A stretch of 64,000 nucleotides of DNA. Origin: Sporosarcina sp. FSL K6-1522 (GTDB lineage Bacteria; Bacillota; Bacilli; Bacillales_A; Planococcaceae). The translations under genes were made by a program, and so were the position numbers. The stretch covers positions 3,074,501 through 3,138,500 of the forward strand of contig NZ_CP152019.1 of the NCBI RefSeq assembly GCF_038622445.1, read 5' to 3'. The first letter of the stretch is position 1. The number at the start of each line of letters is the position of its first letter. The notes below the pieces were generated by a model that worked only from the letters and a program-made list of their open reading frames with translations, did no database searches and had not been told where the DNA came from. Below are positions 51,787 to 61,203 of this stretch, piece by piece.

Positions 51787-54700
51787 AATTTACCATATGT
51801 TTCAAACGCTCTAAAACCATTTTTCTGTTTAATATCTGCCAATAAACGTCCGTACATGTCCCTCGAACTTTGGTGTTTGGTCCGCACGGTAAACATGTCC
51901 GAGCTGCCGACAATAATGAGCAATTCACGCGCACGTGACAAGGCGACATTTAAGCGACGATAATCCCGTGCAAAGCCGATGTCTCCGCCCTTCTCCTCAT
52001 GATTTCGTACGAAGCTCAAAATAATGACGTCCATTTCCATCCCTTGGAATTTATCTACGGACCCTGTTCGATAATGCAAATGTTCTGGCATGAGTTCGTG
52101 TTGCAGTAAGCGGTCAATACGCTTCACTTGTTCCCCATAATAACTTATGACGCCGACACTCTTTTTAGCCTCTTGCTCCATGCGTCCTTCTTGCTTCGCT
52201 CGATTCGTTGCGTCATCTAAATCGACGAGTAGCTTGTTGATCATCGTCAATTCGGCTTGGTTAAAGCGACTTGTACCGCCCTTCACTTTCTCTTCAAAGT
52301 ATGCCGGTTTGTTTGGCATATCAAACCACAGAAGATGGTCGTTGCGCTTAATATAGCGAGAGGTCAGCAAATGATCCCGTGCGGCATCCGAATCTGTTAA
52401 GCCACATTGCAAGCTGTAATTCCCTTCTTCGTAAAAGGGCGTAATCGTTTGCATGATGCTTTCGTGCATCCGGTATTGAATCCCAAGCATCGTCTTATTT
52501 TGTTTAGGTAACGTTCTGAAAAGACGCTCAAATAACGATTCGTTTAACAGTTGTTTAAATTCTTTCTTCTCTTGTTGATTATCGATTTCCTCCAGAAACT
52601 CCTCTAACGTTTCTTGTCCAACGAGTGGCGGTAACTGATGATGATCGCCGACTAAAATAATCTTTTTCCCTTTTAGCATCGGCAGTAGCAATTCGGGAGG
52701 AGTCGCTTTTGACACTTCATCGATGATGACCACATCGAATGTCGGATACTCTTCCATAAAATCACGCCGTGCAGACGCGACACATGTTGTACCGATAACA
52801 TTGGCATGTTGTACATAGAGCTTACGAATTTCATCCAAATCATAATCATTGGCCTCTGTTAATAGCGTTAACCATTGTTGTTGCAACGCATGTGTAATCG
52901 GCATCCGCTCTTTGTCCTTTGCCAATGTTTGGAGTTGATCTGATATGGCTTCGAATGCATGAAGTGCCTGTCGACGCTCTTCCTCTGGCTTTTGTTGCAG
53001 TATGTCCGCCAATTCAGCAAGCACTGTTTGCTGTTTCGCAGATGCTTCTTGTAACGATTGACTCTCCTCGCTCACTGCTTGAAGTGTCGAAATCGTCTGT
53101 TCCAGTTGTTTGGCCGTCTCTTCTGCATCGCTATGAATCGCCTCTAACTCCTGTACAGAACGATCAAGCGTAGCCTTAGCTTGTTGATGTTCCGCATAGA
53201 CTTGCTCTTTAGACGCCAACTCTTCCTGCAACATATACAGCGCCGTCGTTTCATCGACAGTATCGAGTAATGCCCGGAAATTGGCACTTGTTTGTTGGTG
53301 TTGTTGGCAGTCCAATTGACGCTGTTCCGCCTCTTGTTCCATCACGGTCCTTTCTTGCTCTAAACTAGAAATCGATTGCTGCACATACTCGCCCATTGCG
53401 GTTTTTATCGCTGTAAATAGCTGTTTGGATTGTTGAAGCAATTGATTTTGTTGTTCGAATGCAGCACTTTGGCCTTTCGCATAGGATCGACGTTCACGTA
53501 GCATTTCTAACGCGATGGCTATTTTTTCAAGATAGTCATACCTTTCAGGCGAATAACTTCTAGATTCCAACGTACTCTTCGTCTTCGGTGCAATTAAAAA
53601 GCGCCCGATTTGGTCAATCATGCCATGGATATCCGCTACTGACGTATATTTATGATTGAGTCCTCGCTGCGTAGAAGGGTACAAAAATCCGTGTTTCTTC
53701 AATAATCCTTCGATATTCGCAATTGCCGTCGACAGCCGAACTGTAAGACTTTGCCATTCACTGTAGGCATTCATTGACTGATTCGATTGGATGTCACTAA
53801 TTTGACGTTCCAATGAGGTGATTTGTTGGTTGATTGCTATTGGCGGTACAATTTCACAAGCTACTAGTTGCTCTTTCAGCTCATCCAATTTGACAATCAC
53901 CGTTAACTCGTTCAAAAAGGCATGGAGTGTGTCGAGCGTGTGCTGTTTTACTTCGCGTGCTTGTTGAATCGCAGCCAGCGAATGTTCTGTATCTTGTATC
54001 TGTTGGAGCGTTTGTCGATAGCTAATGGTATTTTGCAGTTCTTTTATTTGCTGCGCTAACTGCTCCATTTGTGCAATCGTCTGCGCGCTCATGTCTTGCG
54101 CTTCTATCTGTTGTTCAATGTACTGGCGAGTTGTTGCTATTTCAGCAGCGGTCTGTTCGAGCGTTGCTTGTTTGCTAATGAGTGCCTCACGTTCTACAGT
54201 TAGACGCTCTAGCTTTTTCGTCAGCACATTGAGCTCCTTTGTACATGTCGCCTGCTCTTCTTGGGCAGCTTTTTTCAAGATAATTTTCTCTGCAAGTGTA
54301 TCCAATTCCTGCTGCAAATCTTGTAACTCAGTTTCACAAAAACGAATATCCTCGTCCAGCTGCGTAGCTCTTTCGGAATGAGACTGCAGTTGTTCATTGA
54401 CGGCCGCTAGCGTCTGATTTTTCCAATTAAGCGCCACATTTTCTTCGATAAATTTTTTGCCTTCTTCTTCAATGCTCTCTGTTCGTCCATAGCGCAAAAT
54501 CCGAATATCTTGATGCGACAATAATCGACCGAGCGCATTGTCTACCGCTAAATTCGCTTGAGATGCGACGAGTGTGCGCAATCCGGCTTTGACGTTCTGG
54601 TGACAAATTTCGGAGATAACGGTCGTCTTGCCCGTTCCTGGTGGTCCTTGAATGACATACAGATCATGAGAGGTCATGGCGCCCGTGACCGCTTCTTTCT

Positions 54701-55628
54701 GAAATTTGTTTAATGTATTATGAAAAACGAGTTGGGGCTGTTTATTTGAAATACGCACAGTCGGGCGCTCTTCAAACAGGACTTTTTCAAGATTAGCATT
54801 GGCAGCCAAGCCATCTTGTAGATCCTTGAAGCCTTTTCGCAAACGCCGTACTTGGCTCAGCTCCGCGAAATTGCTGAACGTCACTTCCTTATGCGATTTG
54901 AGGTGCCATTTATTTTGACGAGCCAGCTCTTTATAGTGACGGTTGAGCTCAATCTCGACAATCCCCTTCGATTGATAGGCATTCAAAACGTTTCCAATGT
55001 CCTGTGAAGCCCCTGTCATTTTCGCACTAAACCCTTTAATGGCACGCCAATCCGCGGCCTTCAAACCACTGCAGGTAAGCCGTAATTTGCTGAAATCTTC
55101 ACTAAAACTCGCACGCGAAAAAGCCGACGTCACATCTGCGACATCTGCATTGCGTTCTTGAATGCGCAAATACCCTTCCCAACTGGCAATCCGCTTCTTT
55201 ACATATTCCGATCGTTCCTCGGCAATTGGTAGCTCACGAAGACTTGTATACAATTCAACAGGCATCGTCGCCCCACTATTTCGACCTAGTTGAAACTTTA
55301 GACGTATTGGAAGGCGGCGATTTGTGCGGACAACCTCTTTGCGGCCTCTCACATGAAAACCTGTTGCCAGAAAACCATCGTGCTGATACACACATTCCAT
55401 GACGGCCACTTTACCCTCAAGTCGTTTCGCTAATACATCATTCGTATCATTATCAAAGAACAAGGAAAACGACATATTGCCTTGTCGATTGGTCGGACGT
55501 TTTTCAATATGTATATCAAATGCGTCTTGCATCGCAAAAAAAGCGTGCTCATCCTTTGTAAACTTGGCCATTCCTTTACGAGCGTTATCCGTTATTCCTA
55601 GGCCGCATCGCATCACTTGCTGTTTCAC
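51783..55628 (-). CDS. UPF1-like superfamily 1 helicase with a long coiled-coil insert
   Basis: 1281 residues from a GTG at 55628. The N-terminal about 300 residues are of unknown type. Walker A QGPPGTGKTTVI lies near 325-337, then VASQANLAVDNAL. About 500 residues of heptad-rich coiled coil follow (roughly 400-930) before motifs II-VI: VVIIDEVSKATPPE (about 970), LVGDHHQLPPLV, QYRMHESI, VDKFQGMEMDVIILS and NVALSRAREL. This is the AAA_11/AAA_12 (DNA2/NAM7/UPF1) helicase type acting on DNA or RNA. It lies in an apparent two-gene operon, which is a layout seen in some defence systems. Confidence 0.85.
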   Translation of the reverse strand: MKQQVMRCGLGITDNARKGMAKFTKDEHAFFAMQDAFDIHIEKRPTNRQGNMSFSLFFDNDTNDVLAKRLEGKVAVMECVYQHDGFLATGFHVRGRKEVVRTNRRLPIRLKFQLGRNSGATMPVELYTSLRELPIAEERSEYVKKRIASWEGYLRIQERNADVADVTSAFSRASFSEDFSKLRLTCSGLKAADWRAIKGFSAKMTGASQDIGNVLNAYQSKGIVEIELNRHYKELARQNKWHLKSHKEVTFSNFAELSQVRRLRKGFKDLQDGLAANANLEKVLFEERPTVRISNKQPQLVFHNTLNKFQKEAVTGAMTSHDLYVIQGPPGTGKTTVISEICHQNVKAGLRTLVASQANLAVDNALGRLLSHQDIRILRYGRTESIEEEGKKFIEENVALNWKNQTLAAVNEQLQSHSERATQLDEDIRFCETELQDLQQELDTLAEKIILKKAAQEEQATCTKELNVLTKKLERLTVEREALISKQATLEQTAAEIATTRQYIEQQIEAQDMSAQTIAQMEQLAQQIKELQNTISYRQTLQQIQDTEHSLAAIQQAREVKQHTLDTLHAFLNELTVIVKLDELKEQLVACEIVPPIAINQQITSLERQISDIQSNQSMNAYSEWQSLTVRLSTAIANIEGLLKKHGFLYPSTQRGLNHKYTSVADIHGMIDQIGRFLIAPKTKSTLESRSYSPERYDYLEKIAIALEMLRERRSYAKGQSAAFEQQNQLLQQSKQLFTAIKTAMGEYVQQSISSLEQERTVMEQEAEQRQLDCQQHQQTSANFRALLDTVDETTALYMLQEELASKEQVYAEHQQAKATLDRSVQELEAIHSDAEETAKQLEQTISTLQAVSEESQSLQEASAKQQTVLAELADILQQKPEEERRQALHAFEAISDQLQTLAKDKERMPITHALQQQWLTLLTEANDYDLDEIRKLYVQHANVIGTTCVASARRDFMEEYPTFDVVIIDEVSKATPPELLLPMLKGKKIILVGDHHQLPPLVGQETLEEFLEEIDNQQEKKEFKQLLNESLFERLFRTLPKQNKTMLGIQYRMHESIMQTITPFYEEGNYSLQCGLTDSDAARDHLLTSRYIKRNDHLLWFDMPNKPAYFEEKVKGGTSRFNQAELTMINKLLVDLDDATNRAKQEGRMEQEAKKSVGVISYYGEQVKRIDRLLQHELMPEHLHYRTGSVDKFQGMEMDVIILSFVRNHEEKGGDIGFARDYRRLNVALSRARELLIIVGSSDMFTVRTKHQSSRDMYGRLLADIKQKNGFRAFETYGKL

Positions 55629-55816
55629 TTAGCATGCCTTCTTTCTACAAACCTTTACCTGGATTCAGCCAGATTTTGAACTTCGACTGAATCCAGATAA
55701 AAGTCAGCACCTCCTCCGAGATAACTGACTTCTAACGTTTACTTATCTGATTATAAGGTGCTTACATTTCTCTTATTATATTAATAAACCATACAATCCC
55801 TCATACTGTGTAAAAG

Positions 55817-56024
55817 TAAGTACAAAGAGATTATCCGTCTAGGCTCGGGGCGCTAGATGCTTGGAGGCTCACAGGATGTGAGTCACGCAGTCGTTGCCGC
55901 GGGACGCGGCGAACTTAGACTGTGTTCCTTGAAAGTCAAGCCGACTCTGTGGCAAAGACCGCCACGCCATCGACCCGTCTTATGCCTGTCGCATCTAAGC
56001 AGGCACCCTGCGCTTTTGTACTTA
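55817..56024. repeat. Palindromic repeat element with GGA-loop hairpins, copy B
   Basis: Bounded by TAAGTACAAA (55817-55826) and TTTGTACTTA (56015-56024). Inside are hairpins CTCACA-GGA-TGTGAG (55868-55882) and GCCGCG-GGA-CGCGGC (55896-55910) and a TGCCTG/CAGGCA pair. Its sequence aligns with the minus strand of the element at 36284-36502: the shared core includes CAGTCGTTGCC and TAGACTG. Confidence 0.65.
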
Positions 56025-56206
56025 TCCTATGCATATTGTAATGTATTTTCAATAGAAAGTCCCGTCATTTCCAGCTGTTCACACAATCCTGCTTTTTAGC
56101 AAATGGATTCATTTTGAAAATGTAGGTCTACCCATGCTATGATTGAGGTAAAGGCTTTTGCTATCCAGCGAAGGTCGCGTATACAGCAGATTGGGAGAGA
56201 GAATGA

Positions 56207-56851
56207 GTGGATAAAAAAGAGCGGCAGTTAGTCGAACATTATTACAATAAGTTTTCCGTAAGAAATTTTGATGAAAAAGATCTATATAGTTTTTTGGTTT
56301 TAACACGAAAAGAAGCAGAAGACATAACGGTCATGAAAGAACTTAATGATTTTGTTGTACATAGAGAACAAAGTATGGGCTATGTCAAAGAATACTTAGA
56401 TACGTGTAAGCACATCATCACAAATCTTGAAAAAGAGAAAAAACGCAAAAAAATTGAAGAGCTCTTCTCTTTCAAAGAAATACGCAATGGCTTTAATGCG
56501 CTATTTTTAAAATGTGGCTTCGACAAATTACCCACTGAAATTATTAATGATTTCATTGTATGTTTAATTTCTTTATTGCAGGGCGTTGCCATCGTCTCCG
56601 GAAATTTGAACAAAGAAATCGGTCATTTAAGCTTTGCGGCCTCTAGTAAGGAGCTTTTTTTAATGGGCAATATGAAGACGTTGAGCAAAGGACGTTATAT
56701 TCCCGTGACGTTTCCTGTGCTCTCCGTGAAAAATATGTACGAAGACGTAAAACCTCAAGATGCCAATGACACACCTTATCTTTTTAACGATCAACTGATT
56801 GAAGTAATCAATGTAGATCGGCAGTTGGTTATCACTTTCCCACAAATTTAG
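56207..56851 (+). CDS. Hypothetical protein
   Basis: 214 residues from a GTG at 56207 (GGGAGAG upstream). Helical, charged first half (EKDLYSFLVLTRKEAEDITVM, ITNLEKEKKRKKIEELF), and a second half with FIVCLISLLQGVAIVSGNLNKEI and a beta-rich end. No membrane helix or signal peptide is clear. I do not recognise the family. The 350 bases upstream hold repeat element B and AT-rich sequence. Confidence 0.6.
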   Translation: MDKKERQLVEHYYNKFSVRNFDEKDLYSFLVLTRKEAEDITVMKELNDFVVHREQSMGYVKEYLDTCKHIITNLEKEKKRKKIEELFSFKEIRNGFNALFLKCGFDKLPTEIINDFIVCLISLLQGVAIVSGNLNKEIGHLSFAASSKELFLMGNMKTLSKGRYIPVTFPVLSVKNMYEDVKPQDANDTPYLFNDQLIEVINVDRQLVITFPQI

Positions 56852-56863
56852 GCATGGCAATAC

Positions 56864-56910
56864 CAATGAGAAGCAGTCACGTATAGTTTAAACGCGGCTG
56901 CTTCTCATTG
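56864..56910. terminator. Bidirectional terminator
   Basis: CAATGAGAAGCAG (56864-56876) and CTGCTTCTCATTG (56898-56910) perfect arms between the hypothetical gene and sspL. Confidence 0.7.
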
Positions 56911-56927
56911 TCATATCACTCGTGAAT

Positions 56928-57062
56928 TTATTTTGTATTTTTCTTTTTAGCCGCATTTTCCAATTTCGTTGTGGGCTCTTGTGCAAACTCTGTATTGCCA
57001 TTTCCTTGCGGTGTGACGCTCGTTGCTTTTTTGCCTTTGTTGCGATTATTACTTTTCGCCAT
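56928..57062 (-). CDS. sspL: Small acid-soluble spore protein, SspL type
   Basis: 44 residues, below most gene-caller limits. Pattern SVTPQGNGNTE and the C-terminal TKLENAAKKKNTK closely follow B. subtilis SspL (VTPQG, TELEERAKKSNTK). GGGGGTG precedes the ATG. SspL is a minor SASP made in the forespore and held in the spore core. Its presence supports an endospore-forming host. A forespore-type sigma G/F promoter is expected, but I did not define one. Confidence 0.8.
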   Translation of the reverse strand: MAKSNNRNKGKKATSVTPQGNGNTEFAQEPTTKLENAAKKKNTK

Positions 57063-57129
57063 TGCTTTCACCCCCGTTTTCGACAATACAGCTAGTATAT
57101 CCAAACGAGGGTAAGCTACTCCCCATGGT

Positions 57130-57825
57130 TTATTTCAACTTTGCAACCTCTTCTTCAGATAATGCGCGCCATTCACCTATCGCTAATGTCCCTAGTTGAA
57201 GTTCTTTCATGCGCACTCGCTGTAAACGTGTGACCGTATACTGAAAACGTCTGCACATGCGCCGAATTTGACGGTTTAAGCCTTGTGACAACGTAATTTT
57301 AAAGCAATAATCATCGATTTGAACAACTTTACAAGGCTTTGTTCGGGTATAGTCTTTTTTTCGAGGGTTATAAATGTCTACGCCCTTTGCCATATCCTCT
57401 ATAAATATTGCGGTAATTTTCTTATCGACAGTCACCAAATAATCTTTTTCATGATTATTTTCTTCTAGCAACAGTTCATTAACAATGCTACCATCATTGG
57501 TTAACAAAATAAGCCCTTCTGAGTCCTTATCGAGCCGTCCTACAGGAAAAATACGTTCTGGATAATTCACAAAGTCAATAATATTCCCCCCAATATGACT
57601 CGCCGCTGTGCATATAATTCCCCGTGGTTTGTTCAGCATCACATAAATATCCCGTTGTTTCGCCGCAATTCGTTGTCCGTCGACTTCGACTCGGTCCCCT
57701 TCATCAATCACTTGTCCTAGCGCAATCAGCTGACCATTCACAGTAACCTTACCTTCTTTAATCAACGCATCAGCCTTGCGCCTTGAACAAAATCCTGATG
57801 AACTAATAAATTGATTGAGCCGCAT
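57130..57825 (-). CDS. rluF: 23S rRNA pseudouridine synthase, RluF type
   Basis: 231 residues. An N-terminal S4 RNA-binding domain (MRLNQFISSSGFCSRRKADALI) is joined to an RsuA/RluB/E/F catalytic domain with FPVGRLDKDSEGLILLTNDG (catalytic Asp in GRLD) and QGLNRQIRRMCRRFQY. The C-terminal end (VTRLQRVRMKELQLGTLAIGEWR) favours RluF over RsuA. It isomerises a specific uridine in rRNA. Single gene. Confidence 0.87.
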   Translation of the reverse strand: MRLNQFISSSGFCSRRKADALIKEGKVTVNGQLIALGQVIDEGDRVEVDGQRIAAKQRDIYVMLNKPRGIICTAASHIGGNIIDFVNYPERIFPVGRLDKDSEGLILLTNDGSIVNELLLEENNHEKDYLVTVDKKITAIFIEDMAKGVDIYNPRKKDYTRTKPCKVVQIDDYCFKITLSQGLNRQIRRMCRRFQYTVTRLQRVRMKELQLGTLAIGEWRALSEEEVAKLK

Positions 57826-57876
57826 ACTTGTCCTCCATCTACAAACTATATTTCCAAAACTGTTAACTCGCTACTT

Positions 57877-58047
57877 TCACGACCAATTAGAAATGAGTCG
57901 AATCATCGATTTCACACCGAAAAACAACATACGAAAAGGTAAGATGATTAACTCAGGAATCCCTAATACTACATCCAGAAAGAAATCGCCACGTGTGTAC
58001 TGTTCGTTTTGACGTTTCCGTTTCTCTTTTCTTCGACGTTTTAGCAA
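57877..58047 (-). CDS. Small basic membrane-associated protein
   Basis: 56 residues from a TTG at 58047 (GGGGG 8 bases upstream; an ATG at 58062 is the alternative). A strongly basic start (LLKRRRKEKRKRQ) precedes one hydrophobic stretch (VVLGIPELIILPFRMLFFGV). Possibly a single-span membrane protein. No family recognised. Confidence 0.5.
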   Translation of the reverse strand: MLKRRRKEKRKRQNEQYTRGDFFLDVVLGIPELIILPFRMLFFGVKSMIRLISNWS

Positions 58048-58119
58048 GTTACACGCCCCCATCCCGAACCATTTAGTCTAAAATTATACCATATCCTTAC
58101 TATCCGCATACCTATAGCA

Positions 58120-58151
58120 AAAACCAGCCATTCGAAATTATGGCTGGTTTT
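58120..58151. terminator. Bidirectional terminator
   Basis: AAAACCAGCCAT and ATGGCTGGTTTT arms with an 8-base loop. Ends the alpha/beta hydrolase gene on the minus strand. Confidence 0.85.
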
Positions 58152-58165
58152 CATCTTCTTATTCA

Positions 58166-59017
58166 TTATGCAATATACGCACAGTTTTTGCTCAACGAAA
58201 CCTTGTCTTGTCGCTGCCGTTCTGCTAAAAATTGTAGCGCCTGTTGATTGAATTCAGCATGCTTTTCGATATTGCACACATGACCACATGATGCAATAAT
58301 ATGCAAATCAGCCGCTTCGTCTCCAAGCGTATCTTCTTTGACAGGCCCAAGAAACATATAATCTTGGTCGCCCATAATATAGAGCTTCGGAATGACGTCT
58401 TTTTTCGTATCCACCTGCGGATAAATCGCACCGACGTTCGCCGCAAAACGGTACCATTTGATAAATCCTTTTTGCCGAAGTTTCTTCGCTTCTTTAATGA
58501 AAATATCGCGTGATTTCTTATGATGCGCTTTCGGCATTAAAATCCGTGCAAATGTTTTATAGAGCCACATGTATGGAACGACACTTTTTAAGAGATTACC
58601 CGTTTTCAAAATGACCTTTGCAGCAGGCGTGAAACGGATAATCGCTCCACCTAAAATCATACTTTTAATGCGACTCGGCGCGTAAATATGCATGGCGTGT
58701 AAAATAATTGAACCAAGACTAATCCCTGCAAAATGCGCTTTCTCAATAGATAGCCCGTCGAGCACCTTCACCACATCTTTCGACAAGAGTTCTGGCGTAT
58801 AATCAGGTACTTCAGGTTTATAATTCACCGACCCACCATGATCACGTAAATCTATAAAAAGAAGGTTATAATGCTTTTTAAATGCTTCTACTTGCTTGTA
58901 CCAAATATTCGAATTGCCACCCAATCCGTGAAGGAATACGACCCACTCATGCTTTGGGCTCACGATGTGTGTTTCATGATATAACAAATGAACTGTCCCC
59001 TTCTCTATCACTATCAA
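58166..59017 (-). CDS. Alpha/beta hydrolase
   Basis: 283 residues. Oxyanion HGLGGNSNIW, RDHGGS, nucleophile elbow GISLGS, acid D in IMGDQDYMF and His in SCGHVCNIE give a complete catalytic triad. The lid between about 140 and 200 is basic and hydrophobic (LLKSVVPYMWLYKTFARIL), which might indicate membrane contact. Lactonase, esterase or lipase activity is possible; substrate unknown. Single gene. Confidence 0.85.
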   Translation of the reverse strand: MIVIEKGTVHLLYHETHIVSPKHEWVVFLHGLGGNSNIWYKQVEAFKKHYNLLFIDLRDHGGSVNYKPEVPDYTPELLSKDVVKVLDGLSIEKAHFAGISLGSIILHAMHIYAPSRIKSMILGGAIIRFTPAAKVILKTGNLLKSVVPYMWLYKTFARILMPKAHHKKSRDIFIKEAKKLRQKGFIKWYRFAANVGAIYPQVDTKKDVIPKLYIMGDQDYMFLGPVKEDTLGDEAADLHIIASCGHVCNIEKHAEFNQQALQFLAERQRQDKVSLSKNCAYIA

Positions 59018-59162
59018 TTTGCTTTAATCGACCATTATCAAAATGCTACTCTATTGTAATGTATTTTCTGATTTATGTCGTGCTTGAATAGTAATAAGAG
59101 AACAAATTCTTTTGAAACACGCTTTTTTTTAGACACAAATTCTAGGGGACTTATCAACGAAA

Positions 59163-59798
59163 TCATTCAGATTTATCGTGCAAACTCGTATAGAGTGAAT
59201 GCTCCTTAATGTAGTAATAGCAAGCTTCCGGCAGCAAATAACGTGGCTCGCCTCCCATCGAAAACTCTTCCCGAATATAGCGAGAGCTAATCGACATCGA
59301 CAGCCCTTTATCGATTAAATGAAAGGTATTGCCGTCATCATAATTTCTCAATAGCGCAGATTGACTAATCGCTTGCAACATATTGATTCCTTCGCGAGCC
59401 ATCACGATAAATTTATTTTCTCGAATGAGTGATTCAGCCTGTCCCCACTTACCGGCACCGATATCTACTAGTAAATCAGCGCCCATTATAAAGTAGATTT
59501 CATCGCCTTTGTATATCTCTTTAAAATGTCTCAATGTTTCATAGCTTGTTACATTCCAAGGTTGTTGCTGCATTTCATAATCATCCGCTATAAATTTATC
59601 GTGATCTTGGATTGCCAACTGCACCATTTCCCACCGATGCTCGTCAGTGGTTTGCATCGTTTTATCTCTACGTTTATGTGAACAAGGAAGAAAAATGACT
59701 TTATCCAATTGACAACGGTGCGCAATCGTACTTGCCGTCCATAAATGTACGTTGGTGATTGGATCAAATGATGATCCATAAATCCCGATTTTCGCCAT
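59163..59798 (-). CDS. Nicotinate(nicotinamide)-nucleotide adenylyltransferase-like, NadD family
   Basis: 211 residues. Nucleotidyltransferase motif GIYGSSFDPITNVHL at the N-terminus (GxFDPxTxxH form) and the C-terminal SISSRYIREEFSMGG (ISSTxIR form). It adenylates nicotinate or nicotinamide mononucleotide to make the dinucleotide. It is divergent from typical NadD in between (FLPCSHKRRDKT in place of NPPHK). It lies 24 bases after pncA in a NAD-metabolism operon, which supports the call. The housekeeping nadD is probably elsewhere. Confidence 0.8.
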   Translation of the reverse strand: MAKIGIYGSSFDPITNVHLWTASTIAHRCQLDKVIFLPCSHKRRDKTMQTTDEHRWEMVQLAIQDHDKFIADDYEMQQQPWNVTSYETLRHFKEIYKGDEIYFIMGADLLVDIGAGKWGQAESLIRENKFIVMAREGINMLQAISQSALLRNYDDGNTFHLIDKGLSMSISSRYIREEFSMGGEPRYLLPEACYYYIKEHSLYTSLHDKSE

Positions 59799-59822
59799 AC
59801 TCTTGCCCTCCTTCAGTTGGCC

Positions 59823-60371
59823 TTACACCACTTCAGCACCTAATGTGTTGGCAAAATGCCCAAGTGCCCAGTCATGCCCCGCCTGATTGAAACTTGCTAC
59901 ACCTCGTTCGTGTATGACAATTTTGTAGCCTTTGTTGTACGCATCAACAGCCGTATGGAGAATACAAATATCCGTACAGACTCCGACAAGATGTAGCTCA
60001 GTAATGCCTCGCTCGCGCAATGTAAGATCCAAATTCGTTCCGGCAAAAGCAGAATATCTCGTTTTATCGATCCATAATACTGCATCATTCGCTTCGTTTG
60101 CTTGATAAAGTGTGTTCAACTCCCCATACAATTCCCTCCCTGCTGTATGCTCGATATTATGGAGTGGAAACAACTTAGACTCCGGATGGTAAGGATCATG
60201 TTCTTTATGTACATCTATTAAAAAAACGACCAACTCATTGTTGTCAATGAAGGTCTTTGTCAAGTCACAAATATACGGCAACAGCTGCTGCCCTGGTTCT
60301 CCACATGTCAATTTCCCTTCTGGTGCGACAAAATCATACGTATAATCAATGTTCAATAACGCTTTTTTCAT
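59823..60371 (-). CDS. pncA: Nicotinamidase (isochorismatase family)
   Basis: 182 residues. Opening ALLNIDYTYDFVAPEGKL (catalytic Asp), DKTRYSAFAGTNLDLTLRE (catalytic Lys) and VGVCTDICILHTAVDAYNKGY with the nucleophile Cys. It deamidates nicotinamide to nicotinate. AGGAGG precedes the ATG. It sits between the Nudix gene (22 bases upstream) and the NadD-like gene (24 bases downstream), forming an operon. Confidence 0.88.
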   Translation of the reverse strand: MKKALLNIDYTYDFVAPEGKLTCGEPGQQLLPYICDLTKTFIDNNELVVFLIDVHKEHDPYHPESKLFPLHNIEHTAGRELYGELNTLYQANEANDAVLWIDKTRYSAFAGTNLDLTLRERGITELHLVGVCTDICILHTAVDAYNKGYKIVIHERGVASFNQAGHDWALGHFANTLGAEVV

Positions 60372-60393
60372 GATAAACTGCCTCCTCTTTTTC

Positions 60394-61170
60394 TTAATAT
60401 CTCGCTGTGTAAATGGGTTTCATAACATCCATATCGATAAACTCATACAACTGAGCCGGCGATTTCGATGTTCTCTGTGTCTTTTCACCAGGAACCGCCT
60501 GAATGAAAGGCAATGTCTTTATTTTTCGTGCAAAACTTTGATCGCTCACAATGGCCGGATCCTTCGTTACGGTCAGTAATAGTGCTTGCAGTTCTGAGTA
60601 GGTAAAGTGCTTCGGTAAAAAGTTTTGGGCAACTGTTGTTTGTAGCAGGTCGTTTGTAATGCAGCGAATTGCCTCTTTGATAATGTCATAATGGTCGAAC
60701 GCCAAGTCCAATCGCAAGACGTCTTCAATGGAGAACAATTCCACTTCCGCCGCATCGTCGTTTGCTGCTCTTGCCGTCAGCGCATGTTCAGGTACAATTG
60801 CATAATGTGCATTCGTAATCATCCAACCACGCGGATCCCTCCCCGGTTTGTCGTAGACACCAAAATGCTGAATGTGAATGCCACTTACACCGGTCTCTTC
60901 CTCTAATTCTCTCTGCGCCGCTTCAAAACCCGATTCATTGTCCTGGACAAAGCCTCCCGGCAAAGCCCATTTAGCCGCTTCAATATTAGGGTGCCCTTCT
61001 GCATTGAGCAAGGCTCGTTTAATGAGTAAGAGCTTCAACGTCATGTTAGGTGGCGTGTGCGCTGTGAGTTGCTTCGATGTAATTGTGAAAACGGCTATAT
61101 CTGACGTATAGCCATCAGGCGTTCGAAATAAACGATTATCGTATTGACTTAGCGCTTCTTCATTAGACAT
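60394..61170 (-). CDS. Nudix protein with C-terminal winged helix (NrtR-like)
   Basis: 258 residues. A Nudix box GGFVQDNESGFEAAQRELEEETGV is followed by a C-terminal domain (about 165-240: FLPKHFTYSELQALLLTVT, FARKIKTLPFIQ) typical of NrtR regulators and ADP-ribose pyrophosphatase-like proteins. NrtR senses ADP-ribose and represses NAD genes. The intact Nudix glutamates suggest that hydrolysis may be kept. First gene of the pncA/nadD-like operon, with a palindrome upstream. Confidence 0.82.
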   Translation of the reverse strand: MSNEEALSQYDNRLFRTPDGYTSDIAVFTITSKQLTAHTPPNMTLKLLLIKRALLNAEGHPNIEAAKWALPGGFVQDNESGFEAAQRELEEETGVSGIHIQHFGVYDKPGRDPRGWMITNAHYAIVPEHALTARAANDDAAEVELFSIEDVLRLDLAFDHYDIIKEAIRCITNDLLQTTVAQNFLPKHFTYSELQALLLTVTKDPAIVSDQSFARKIKTLPFIQAVPGEKTQRTSKSPAQLYEFIDMDVMKPIYTARY

Positions 61171-61203
61171 TGCACAGCCTCCTTGTGTAATCGCGCTTTT
61201 TGA

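Noticed and set aside
55640-55720. CTGGATTCAG/CTGAATCCAG sequences near 55.66 kb and at 50.9 kb as a third repeat family
   Set aside because: Matches are short and partial; not enough to define an element by eye.
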